A stretch of 5,209 bases of DNA from an uncultured Acidimicrobiia bacterium. GTDB taxonomy: Bacteria > Actinomycetota > Acidimicrobiia > Spongiisociales > UBA5794. The DNA lies in contig CAJWGC010000091.1 in assembly GCA_913031525.1 (NCBI GenBank), forward strand, positions 1 through 5,209, read 5' to 3'. The position numbers and the translations under genes were made by a program. The notes beneath the pieces were generated by a model. The model was not told the DNA's origin, searched no databases, and saw only the letters and a list, made by a program, of their open reading frames with translations. Below, piece after piece: positions 1 to 5,209 of this stretch (positions are counted from its first letter, which is position 1; every line of letters starts with the position of its first letter).

Positions 1-69
1 GAACGAAAAGACCTAGGTGACGTCCGCGCCCTCATCGACGAGACTACAGATTCAGCAAACCGCTCGTAG
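1..69 (+). CDS. C-terminal tail of an unidentified upstream protein (partial)
   Basis: The first plus-strand frame is open from the window edge to a TAG at 67-69 and encodes 22 residues, beginning ERKDLGDVRALIDET. The other two plus frames hit stops within the first 20 bases. The tail is hydrophilic and acidic and contains no motif, so the product cannot be named from this fragment. It lies 80 nt upstream of tal on the same strand. In many actinobacteria the gene before tal is transketolase (tkt), but the tail does not resemble the transketolase C-termini I know, so that is only a contextual guess. The tail may also be spurious, because a 22-codon open frame is short. Confidence 0.5.
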   Translation, partial: ERKDLGDVRALIDETTDSANRS

Positions 70-149
70 GGAAATTCGCAACAGCTTGCTACCTTCACAA
101 CTATGAGCCGGATGAATCAAAGCCACCGAGCCACGGATACAGGAATACG

Positions 150-1247
150 ATGACGAAGCTCCATATGCTCTATGCCGCAGGGCAATCTGTTTGGCTCGAC
201 TTCATCAAGCGTGACATGCTCGAAAACGGCGATCTAACGGACCTCGTTTCGAACGGAATTAGGGGACTGACGAGCAACCCGACAATCTTCGAGCAAGCAA
301 TCGCAGGATCGGATCTATACGACGAGAGAATTTTGCAGCTTAAGGAGAAACGGCAGCATGACTCCACTACGGACATCTTCGAAGCTTTGGCAGTTGAAGA
401 CATTCAGGATGCATGCGACGCTCTTCAATTTGTTTACGAAAACAGCGGAGGCAGCGACGGTTTCGTTTCGCTGGAAGTATCTCCCCTCCTTGCTCATAAC
501 TCGTCACAAACGATCACCGAAGCGCATCGGCTTTGGAATTTGGTGAATCGGAAAAATCTCATGATCAAAGTGCCGGCCACGTCAGCTGGAGCTTTAGCGT
601 TGGAAGAACTGATTGCAGCGGGCATTAACGTAAACGCAACCCTCCTGTTCTCGCTCAAGAATTACTCGATCATTGCCCAAGCCTTCGTGAAGGGGATGAA
701 TCGGGCCAATGATCCATCACAGATCTCTTCTGTAGCGTCATTCTTCGTCAGCCGTGTCGACACTAAGGCCGACGATGCGCTCAAGAAAATAGGGACATCC
801 GAAGCCATGAAACTTCGAGGAACGATCGCCATTGCAAACGCCAAATTGGCCTACCAGAAGTATCTCGAAATTTTTGTGAGCGATGACTTCTCCAATCTGA
901 CGAACAAAGGTGCACAGCCGCAACGCGTCCTTTGGGCCTCAACCTCGACCAAAAACCCGAACTACAACGATGTCTTGTATGTGGATAGCCTGGTCGGATC
1001 GAACACCGTCAACACTCTTCCACCAAACACCATCGAGGCTTTCGTCGATCACGGGTCGATCGACCCCATGGCCCTGACCGGCAACATCGACCAAGCGACA
1101 TCTCGACTCGATAGATTGGCATCCCTTGGTATCGACTTCGACTCGTTGACCGACGAGCTCCAAAAAGAAGGCGTTGCTGCGTTCACTAATTCCTACAACG
1201 ACCTTCTCCAAACGCTCTCGACCAAGATCGATGCCCTACAAAGTTGA
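150..1247 (+). CDS. tal: Transaldolase, actinobacterial type
   Basis: Transaldolase moves a dihydroxyacetone unit from sedoheptulose 7-phosphate to glyceraldehyde 3-phosphate, giving erythrose 4-phosphate and fructose 6-phosphate in the cytoplasmic non-oxidative pentose phosphate pathway. The 365 residues match the usual length (about 360-375) of the mycobacterial-type family. Visible motifs, in order, are GQSVWLDFIKRD (11-22), GLTSNPTIFEQAI (39-51), SLEVSP (107-112), NLMIKVPAT with the Schiff-base lysine K140, NATLLFS (162-168), SFFVSRVDTKAD (197-208) and RVLWASTSTKNP (259-270). All expected regions are present and the gene looks intact. The ATG at 150 fits the family N-terminus and has a weak AGGA at 141-144, five bases upstream; the second ATG at 165 would also leave the fold intact. 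The 80-nt upstream gap may hold a promoter, but I see no convincing -35/-10 pair. The stop overlaps the start of pgi, so the two genes form one transcription unit. Confidence 0.96.
   Translation: MTKLHMLYAAGQSVWLDFIKRDMLENGDLTDLVSNGIRGLTSNPTIFEQAIAGSDLYDERILQLKEKRQHDSTTDIFEALAVEDIQDACDALQFVYENSGGSDGFVSLEVSPLLAHNSSQTITEAHRLWNLVNRKNLMIKVPATSAGALALEELIAAGINVNATLLFSLKNYSIIAQAFVKGMNRANDPSQISSVASFFVSRVDTKADDALKKIGTSEAMKLRGTIAIANAKLAYQKYLEIFVSDDFSNLTNKGAQPQRVLWASTSTKNPNYNDVLYVDSLVGSNTVNTLPPNTIEAFVDHGSIDPMALTGNIDQATSRLDRLASLGIDFDSLTDELQKEGVAAFTNSYNDLLQTLSTKIDALQS
1244..1247 (+). promoter_or_regulatory. TTGA stop/start overlap coupling tal and pgi translation
   Basis: The tal stop TGA (1245-1247) shares bases with the pgi TTG start (1244-1246), a four-base overlap. 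The upstream bases (about 1230-1243, ending CTACAAAG) lack a purine-rich Shine-Dalgarno. A weak start codon, no ribosome binding site and direct overlap together indicate termination-reinitiation, which would keep Pgi output tied to Tal output. The overlap is visible directly; the coupling is inferred. Confidence 0.8.
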
Positions 1248-2863
1248 GCGTACAAATTGTCCTCGAGGCCGGAAATCTCCGGGAAGCAGTCATAAGGAGA
1301 TTGCAACGCTGGGAGTCCGAACGCATAGCAGAGAGGTTATGGGCTAAGGATCCGACGATATGGAAGGGTTCCCCTGACGACGCGATCATGGACCATCTCG
1401 GCTGGTTGGATCTACCGGCGCACACCATCCGCATTAAAACCGAACTCGAGGGCTTCGCCCAGGAGGTGGCAGAAGCCGGATACAAGCAAGTAGCTGTGAT
1501 CGGGATGGGAGGCTCAAGCCTTGCTTCTGAGGTCTTCGCGAGCGTTTTCAGAGATGAGCAAGACCGGCTTCCACTGCAAGTAGTCGATTCAACTCACCCT
1601 ATGTCAATACGTGCTGCCGACGCATCTTTCTCGGCCGGCCGGACCCTGTTTATTGTTTCCTCGAAATCGGGAACCACGCTAGAAACAATGTCCCTATTCA
1701 AATACTTTTGGTCTCAGGCAATAGAACAATCCGAAGCGCCAGGAGAAAACTTCGTAGCCATCACTCGACCTGGCACTCCCCTCGCACAAATCGGCCAGAC
1801 GAGAAATTTTCGCCGAATATTTCACGCTCCCGGCAATGTCGGAGGTCGCTACTCAGCGCTCACCGAATTTGGCATGGTGCCCGCAGCAGCTATCGGAGCA
1901 CCTTTGAGCATCCTCATCCGAGGGGCGACGAACGCTGCAACACAATGTGGGCCTGACATGCCGATCTTTGACAACCCAGGATTAGTTCTTGGCGCCTTCC
2001 TCAGCGAGTGCACCCTCCACAGGCGAGACAAAGCGACGTTTCTATCAACAGTCTTCAAGAGTTTCGTGCCATGGATCGAACAACTTGTAGCCGAATCTAC
2101 CGGTAAGTCAGGGACGGGCATTGTCCCCGTTGGCGGAGATGAAGACGCACTGTCATACGGTACAGACCGGATGCTGATCTCACTCGGCCACAAAGAAAAC
2201 AATGGCCTCTCCATCTCTCAAGAAGATCTCCCCACCGCTCAAATATTTTTTGGTGAAGAAGATCTACTCGGCGTCATGTTCATATTCGAGGTAGCGGTCG
2301 CCGTCACAGGAGCCTCGCTGAGAATCCATCCTTTCAACCAACCAGATGTCCAGTTGGCTAAACAACTTACCCACCGAGCAATAACGGCAAAATCTGACAG
2401 CGAACGCGTAGCTGGAGTGACGGCCTCATCTCCGGATTTAGCCGACCAAATTCGTAATTGGAGCAGCGGTTCCTCATCTCCCGATTACCTCGCTGTACAG
2501 GCATATATCCCGAGAACGAATAGTACACAAAGTGCTTTAAACGCACTTCGTCGTCTGTTTCGCGACTCGTACGGCATCGCAACGACCGTAGAATTTGGTC
2601 CCCGTTTCTTGCACTCCACCGGACAATTACATAAAGGTGGACCAGCAACAGGGCGATTCCTCCAAATCGTGGACGAACCCGCTGAGGACATTCCCGTTCC
2701 TGATACAGGATTTACCTTCGGAGGGTTAATCCAGGCTCAAGCTGACGGTGACTACCGAGCATTGGAAAGTCTCGGCAGAAGAGTCCTCCGAGTATCGCTG
2801 GGATCTCAAGGAGGAGACGGTCTCGCTTCACTGTTAGCAGCTGCACAAACAGCAATCGAGTAG
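1244..2863 (+). CDS. pgi: Glucose-6-phosphate isomerase of the type fused to transaldolase elsewhere
   Basis: This enzyme interconverts glucose 6-phosphate and fructose 6-phosphate, linking glycolysis or gluconeogenesis to the pentose phosphate pathway. It has 539 residues with two SIS domains. Motifs seen are VIGMGGSSLASEV (85-97), SSKSGTTLET (139-148, sugar-phosphate loop), GNVGGRYSALTEFG (197-210), QLVAESTGKSG (280-290, with E284 as the likely catalytic glutamate), PFNQPDVQLAK (363-373) and GPRFLHSTGQLHKGGP (452-467). The C-terminal part (about 440-520) resembles the isomerase half of bifunctional transaldolase/isomerase proteins. TTG at 1244 is the only standard start available. An in-frame TAA lies at 1187, no ATG, GTG or other TTG follows it, and the next ATG is codon 49, past conserved sequence. 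No Shine-Dalgarno is visible, so translation probably depends on ribosomes finishing tal. Position 370 is Q where canonical isomerases usually have E. Confidence 0.95.
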   Translation: MSVQIVLEAGNLREAVIRRLQRWESERIAERLWAKDPTIWKGSPDDAIMDHLGWLDLPAHTIRIKTELEGFAQEVAEAGYKQVAVIGMGGSSLASEVFASVFRDEQDRLPLQVVDSTHPMSIRAADASFSAGRTLFIVSSKSGTTLETMSLFKYFWSQAIEQSEAPGENFVAITRPGTPLAQIGQTRNFRRIFHAPGNVGGRYSALTEFGMVPAAAIGAPLSILIRGATNAATQCGPDMPIFDNPGLVLGAFLSECTLHRRDKATFLSTVFKSFVPWIEQLVAESTGKSGTGIVPVGGDEDALSYGTDRMLISLGHKENNGLSISQEDLPTAQIFFGEEDLLGVMFIFEVAVAVTGASLRIHPFNQPDVQLAKQLTHRAITAKSDSERVAGVTASSPDLADQIRNWSSGSSSPDYLAVQAYIPRTNSTQSALNALRRLFRDSYGIATTVEFGPRFLHSTGQLHKGGPATGRFLQIVDEPAEDIPVPDTGFTFGGLIQAQADGDYRALESLGRRVLRVSLGSQGGDGLASLLAAAQTAIE

Positions 2864-2902
2864 ACCTACTGGAATCAGATAACCGGCACCAAGGCGACAA
2901 TT

Positions 2903-3541
2903 CTACTTCTTGGCTTGCTCGTAGTAAGGATTGGTTCCGGAAGCATGATCGGTAACGTCGACGACTTTCTCTATCTCAGGCACCATCTCATGAAGAGTCG
3001 ATTCGATTCCCTGCGACAAAGTGACCGTCGCCATTCCACATCCAACACAGCCGCCACCGAGACGTACATAGACAGTACCGTCCTCAACAGCGACAATCTC
3101 GCCAGACCCTCCGTGGGATGCAATCGCCGGATTAATGACCTCGTTCATGACTTGCACTGCTCGCTCGGCGACATCCCCCTTCAACTCCGGCTCCTCTCCG
3201 TCACCGAAAATTCGGGGACTAGGGCCATTGGGGTTTTCAATGGTTAGACCTGGGTTAAGCAAATCTCGCGACAGTGTGATCTTGGAACCACGAAGATTGT
3301 CGGCATCACCCTTGGGGATAATGAACGACAGCTCACCGTGGGTCTCAACAAAATCAGCCGGCCCAGCATCTTCAATGCGCATAAAGGCCATCTCATAAGA
3401 GAATTGCGTCCCGTCGATTCCTGAAATACGCAGAACGAGCCCGAGCTCCTCAGCATCTGGTTCACGATCCCGAACTTCAAGCAGCTTCGCCTTGGCGCGC
3501 TCGTCGACTTGTAGCGTTAGGTCGTTCATAGCCTCGTTCAT
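2903..3541 (-). CDS. Nfu-type Fe-S cluster carrier: degenerate A-type domain plus NifU C-terminal domain
   Basis: This is a NfuA-like protein that carries iron-sulfur clusters to cytoplasmic apoproteins. From the start proposed here it has 212 residues. The N-terminal part (about 10-100) has the IscA/HesB-like fold pattern, with VDERAKAKLLEVRD, LVLRISG, and FETHGEL-like strands, but no cysteine, so it should not bind a cluster itself. The C-terminal NifU domain (about 122-200) contains GGGCVGCGMATVTLSQGIE; its CxxC pair holds the only two cysteines and would bridge a cluster between two subunits. The tail GTNPYYEQAKK is typical of actinobacterial homologues. The frame stays open upstream to an ATG at 3616, but that would run 20 nt into the divergent ATP-grasp gene and add residues not typical of the family. 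I prefer ATG 3541, which sits at leaderless distance from a -10-like TACTAT; ATG 3529 is the other candidate. The gene converges on pgi with a 39-nt gap. The symbol is left blank because nfuA, nfu and nifU-like names are used inconsistently. Confidence 0.9.
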   Translation of the reverse strand: MNEAMNDLTLQVDERAKAKLLEVRDREPDAEELGLVLRISGIDGTQFSYEMAFMRIEDAGPADFVETHGELSFIIPKGDADNLRGSKITLSRDLLNPGLTIENPNGPSPRIFGDGEEPELKGDVAERAVQVMNEVINPAIASHGGSGEIVAVEDGTVYVRLGGGCVGCGMATVTLSQGIESTLHEMVPEIEKVVDVTDHASGTNPYYEQAKK

Positions 3542-3544
3542 AGC

Positions 3545-3574
3545 TTGAATAGTAGAACGCAACCGTTCTTCTAT
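3545..3574 (+). promoter_or_regulatory. Tentative promoter of the ATP-grasp gene
   Basis: On the plus strand, TTGAAT (3545-3550) is followed after 18 bases by TTCTAT (3569-3574), a weak match, and would leave a leader of about 16 nt before the ATG at 3597. A competing reading is CATCAT (3584-3589), seven bases before the ATG, which would make this gene leaderless too. Either way the signal overlaps the nfu promoter, so the two genes could compete for RNA polymerase or share a regulator. Confidence 0.2.
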
Positions 3575-3577
3575 GAA
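3549..3577 (-). promoter_or_regulatory. Candidate leaderless promoter of the nfu-type gene
   Basis: Reading the minus strand, TTCATA (3577-3572) matches TTGACA at four of six bases. A 17-nt spacer follows, then TACTAT (3554-3549), which fits the TAnnnT form of actinobacterial -10 boxes. Seven bases separate it from the ATG at 3541, which is where transcription would be expected to begin, so the mRNA would be leaderless. No Shine-Dalgarno precedes this ATG, which agrees. The promoter lies in the 55-nt gap between the divergent starts. It is a by-eye match. Confidence 0.4.
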
Positions 3578-3596
3578 GTGCACCATCATGTAGGCC

Positions 3597-4844
3597 ATGA
3601 AACGGGTTGTCATCATCGCCTCATCCGAGAGCTACCGCGTCGGCGATTTCTTGAAAGCAGCGTCTCTGCTGCACATCGATGTCGTGGTTGCCACTGATGC
3701 TGAGTCTCCGTTAAAAGGGGAAAAGCAAATACGCGTAGAGCTAAACAACCCTGACGCAGCTGCTGCCGCGATCGAAACCATCAATCCTCAACCGAACGCG
3801 GTCATCGCCGTGGACGATCAAGGAGTGATCATTGCGGCGGAAGCTAACGCGCGGCTAGGGCTGATTCACAACGATCTGGAAGCTGTGGAAGCCACACGAA
3901 ATAAATTGAAAATGCGCGAGTTGCTCGCTACAGCCAAGGTGCCTCAGCCGGCCTATCGATCCGCCAGATTCGGACAAGTTCCACACCGGGCTTCAGAACT
4001 CGGCTATCCAGTCGTCATCAAGCCTCAAAGCCTTTCAGGCAGCAGAGGAGTGATAAGAGCCAACAGTCCTGACGAAGCAAGAGAAGCTGAGGATCGAATC
4101 CGGGAGATCCTGGTAGCAAGTGGCTGCCACTCAGACGAACGTCTACTCGTCGAGAAATATGTAGGAGGTATTGAAATTGCCATCGAAGGTTTGCTCACCG
4201 ATAACCATCTGAATGTCCTTGCTGTCATCGACAAACCTGACCCTCTGGAAGGACCATTCTTCGAGGAAACTCTCTACATCACCCCTTCTCGGCTTCGCCA
4301 AGAAGAGCAAGAAACAGCCATCGATCTTGCAGGACGCGCGGCAAGAGCGCTCGGCCTCCACACTGGACCTATACATGCCGAGATAAGAATTACACCAAAG
4401 GGAACTGCAGCAGTTATCGAAGTTGCCGCACGATCAATCGGCGGACTCTGTGGCCGAGCGCTCACATTCGGGCAGCCGAGGGAATCCCTCGAAGTCATGA
4501 TCTTGAGAGGCGCACTCGGCCTACCTACCGTTGACACCTCATTGTCAAAACCCGCTAGTGGTGTGCTTATGCTTCCAATTCCGGCAACAGGGATCCTCAC
4601 CGACGTTGAAGAAATCCAGAATGCTCTCGAGGTGGACGGTATCAACGACATCGAAATAACAATCCCGATCGGAAGACAAGTTGTTGCACTCCCGGAAGGT
4701 GATCGCTACCTGGGATTCATATTCGCTTCGGGAGCTGACCCTACTTCAGTCGAGACAGCGCTACGGGAGGCGGGCAATATACTCACCGTTGCGATCGACG
4801 GGGAATACATCAATCCTCCTGTTGCCGCCGAAGATCCGAAATAG
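3597..4844 (+). CDS. ATP-grasp ligase, L-amino-acid-ligase-like, substrate unknown
   Basis: ATP-grasp enzymes join a carboxylate to an amine, or similar nucleophile, through an acyl-phosphate. This 415-residue protein has the full layout. A pre-ATP-grasp Rossmann-like domain (about 1-95) starts with KRVVIIASSESYRVGDF. The central ATP-grasp fold includes YPVVIKPQSLSGSRGVI (137-153, ATP-binding lysine K142 and glycine-rich loop), LLVEKYVGGIEIAIEGLL (183-200), and the metal-binding stretch HAEIRITPKG (260-269) to AVIEVAARSIGG (272-283), with E262, E275 and R279. The C-terminal region (about 320-400, GVLMLPIPATGILTDVEE then LGFIFASGADPTSVETALREA) resembles the extra domain of L-amino-acid ligases. 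Homologues are often annotated as carboxylate-amine ligase or phosphoribosylglycinamide synthetase-like, without a proven substrate. An in-frame TAG at 3591 fixes ATG 3597 as the earliest start; only a weak AGG precedes it. No partner biosynthetic gene is visible in the window, so dipeptide synthesis is only one possibility. Confidence 0.88.
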   Translation: MKRVVIIASSESYRVGDFLKAASLLHIDVVVATDAESPLKGEKQIRVELNNPDAAAAAIETINPQPNAVIAVDDQGVIIAAEANARLGLIHNDLEAVEATRNKLKMRELLATAKVPQPAYRSARFGQVPHRASELGYPVVIKPQSLSGSRGVIRANSPDEAREAEDRIREILVASGCHSDERLLVEKYVGGIEIAIEGLLTDNHLNVLAVIDKPDPLEGPFFEETLYITPSRLRQEEQETAIDLAGRAARALGLHTGPIHAEIRITPKGTAAVIEVAARSIGGLCGRALTFGQPRESLEVMILRGALGLPTVDTSLSKPASGVLMLPIPATGILTDVEEIQNALEVDGINDIEITIPIGRQVVALPEGDRYLGFIFASGADPTSVETALREAGNILTVAIDGEYINPPVAAEDPK

Positions 4845-4850
4845 TTCCCT

Positions 4851-4982
4851 CTACGGCGTTAATTCAGCAGACCAACGAAGAGCTCCGGCAGGTCCATTCC
4901 GAACGAAAGAACGGAACCAATCCTGCTGCAGAAGCCGAATAGCTCGCGGTCGAGAATTGTTGCGATAGGGAAAAATCTCCAC
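4851..4982 (-). CDS. Possible 43-residue small protein between the ATP-grasp gene and secG
   Basis: A minus-strand frame begins with GTG at 4982 (or TTG at 4985) and ends with TAG at 4851. The product is basic, with eight arginines, and contains RLLQQDWFRSFVRNGPAG. It has no signal peptide or membrane segment. I do not recognise it. In favour: it fills an otherwise empty gap, follows secG on the same strand after about 80 nt, stops six bases short of the ATP-grasp stop, and has a GAG five bases before the GTG. Against: it is short, it has no ATG, and other frames here are open too, including a plus-strand frame ending at TAG near 4940 that lacks a start codon. It may be chance. Confidence 0.3.
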   Translation of the reverse strand: MEIFPYRNNSRPRAIRLLQQDWFRSFVRNGPAGALRWSAELTP

Positions 4983-4995
4983 CAAATCTCAAGCT

Positions 4996-5023
4996 CAAAA
5001 AGTATCTCGCGACGCTCACGCGA
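4996..5023 (-). terminator. Weak terminator-like hairpin downstream of secG
   Basis: On the minus strand, TCGCG (5023-5019) pairs with CGCGA (5011-5007) around a seven-base loop, and a run of five T (5001-4997) follows after five bases. It begins 43 nt past the secG stop. The stem is only five pairs and the T run is displaced, so this is a weak Rho-independent terminator at best. If it works, the downstream small ORF would need its own promoter. Confidence 0.3.
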
Positions 5024-5065
5024 ATCAAGCTTACGTTGATGTCCTGCTACAACCAGGAGTGTTGA

Positions 5066-5209
5066 TCAGCGTCCTAAGAAAGTCATCACAAAAGTCGTAA
5101 TGCCAAACAAGACAGCCGCAATAACGGTAAGGCGATCGAGATTTCGCTCCACGACTGAAGATCCTTGATAGCCGCCGCCAAATCCTCCTCCAAACATGTC
5201 AGATAGGCC
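5066..5209 (-). CDS. secG: Protein translocase subunit SecG (C-terminal part; gene runs off the window edge)
   Basis: SecG is the small membrane subunit of the SecYEG channel that exports unfolded proteins. The 47 visible residues begin GLSDMFGGGFGGGYQGS, the glycine-rich cytoplasmic loop after the first membrane helix. They continue with SSVVERNLDRLTVIAAVLFG and the second hydrophobic helix, and end in MTFLGR before a TGA at 5068-5066. This loop, the VVERNLDR box and the second helix are the usual SecG C-terminal half; the first helix and start codon lie beyond position 5209. In actinobacteria secG typically follows gap-pgk-tpiA, so those glycolytic genes may lie just outside the window on the same strand. 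The frame was read directly from the reverse complement. Confidence 0.93.
   Translation of the reverse strand, partial: GLSDMFGGGFGGGYQGSSVVERNLDRLTVIAAVLFGITTFVMTFLGR

Larger units (their letters stand above)
4845..5065. other. Convergent intergenic stretch between the ATP-grasp gene and secG
   Basis: This is the longest gap in an otherwise tightly packed window. Besides the candidate small ORF and the weak hairpin, it holds TTCCG (4897-4901) pairing with CGGAA (4912-4916) around a ten-base loop, and TCCTG (5042-5046) pairing with CAGGA (5054-5058). Neither is followed by a T run. The motif CCATTCCGAAC at 4894-4904 echoes a 5S rRNA segment, but the rest of a 5S molecule is absent. I find no tRNA cloverleaf, SRP RNA or tmRNA core. 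Confidence 0.6.

Noticed and set aside
70..149. Possible promoter before tal (TTCGCA, 18 nt, AACTAT)
   Set aside because: The match to -35/-10 consensus is poor (AACTAT matches three of six), and tal may be transcribed from an upstream gene.
1849..2214. 121-codon minus-strand ORF opposite pgi
   Set aside because: It is entirely antisense to conserved Pgi coding sequence and has no family resemblance; a shadow ORF.
2889..2913. CCAAG...CTTGG inverted repeat at the pgi/nfu convergent junction, as a possible bidirectional terminator
   Set aside because: The arms are five bases with a 15-nt loop, the second arm lies inside the nfu coding region, and neither side has a T run.
4891..4920. CCATTCCGAAC segment resembling part of 5S rRNA, with a TTCCG/CGGAA hairpin
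   Set aside because: The flanking sequence lacks the rest of a 5S molecule (no GAAGTTAAG-like segment and no closing terminal stem), and no T run follows that would make it a terminator.
4838..4942. Open plus-strand frame after the ATP-grasp stop (contains QQTNEELRQVHSERKN), considered as a small gene or a frameshifted C-terminus
   Set aside because: It has no ATG, GTG or TTG start, and its upstream extension inside the ATP-grasp gene is not protein-like. The ATP-grasp protein already has a normal family length.
4681..4968. 95-codon plus-strand ORF overlapping the end of the ATP-grasp gene
   Set aside because: More than half lies out of frame within a confident gene, and the product is a Ser/Arg-rich shadow translation with no recognisable pattern.
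5035..5066. GTTGAT direct repeat flanking a TCCTG/CAGGA stem near the secG stop
   Set aside because: The repeat is only six bases and the stem five; this is expected by chance and partly overlaps the secG stop codon.

Overview
The window looks like chromosomal DNA from an actinobacterium, most plausibly a marine or freshwater member near Acidimicrobiia. This placement is inferred from protein character: a roughly 365-residue mycobacterial-type transaldolase, an Nfu protein ending in GTNPYYEQAKK, a SecG ending in SSVVERNLDRLTVIAAVLFG, and a TTG start. Base composition looks balanced by eye, unlike high-GC actinobacteria. Genes are tightly packed, with gaps mostly under 100 nt, which suggests a compact genome. 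I see no insertion sequence, CRISPR array, tRNA, rRNA or phage gene.

Layout. Bases 1-69 are the C-terminal tail of an unidentified plus-strand gene. Bases 150-2863 hold tal (transaldolase) and pgi (glucose-6-phosphate isomerase). These two overlap through a TTGA start/stop junction and are almost certainly one translationally coupled unit. Convergent to them on the minus strand, ending 39 nt away, is a two-domain Nfu-type Fe-S carrier (2903 to about 3541). Divergent from it is an ATP-grasp ligase (3597-4844) that resembles L-amino-acid ligases but has no identifiable substrate. A 221-nt stretch (4845-5065) separates it from the convergent 3' end of secG (5066-5209). That stretch contains a weak terminator-like hairpin and a possible 43-residue minus-strand ORF that I do not recognise.

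How the genes fit together. Tal and Pgi both act on fructose 6-phosphate. Tal makes it in the non-oxidative pentose phosphate pathway, and Pgi interconverts it with glucose 6-phosphate. The two are known as a single fused polypeptide in some other bacteria, which fits the overlap seen here. In many actinobacteria, tal and pgi lead through zwf-opcA-pgl to the secG-tpiA-pgk-gap glycolytic block. Here the space between pgi and secG holds nfu and the ATP-grasp gene instead.

There is no clear novel multi-gene system. The points most worth a second look are the orphan ATP-grasp ligase, the candidate small ORF beside secG, the swapped order of active-site motifs in Pgi, and the compact nfu/ATP-grasp divergent promoter with leaderless geometry.
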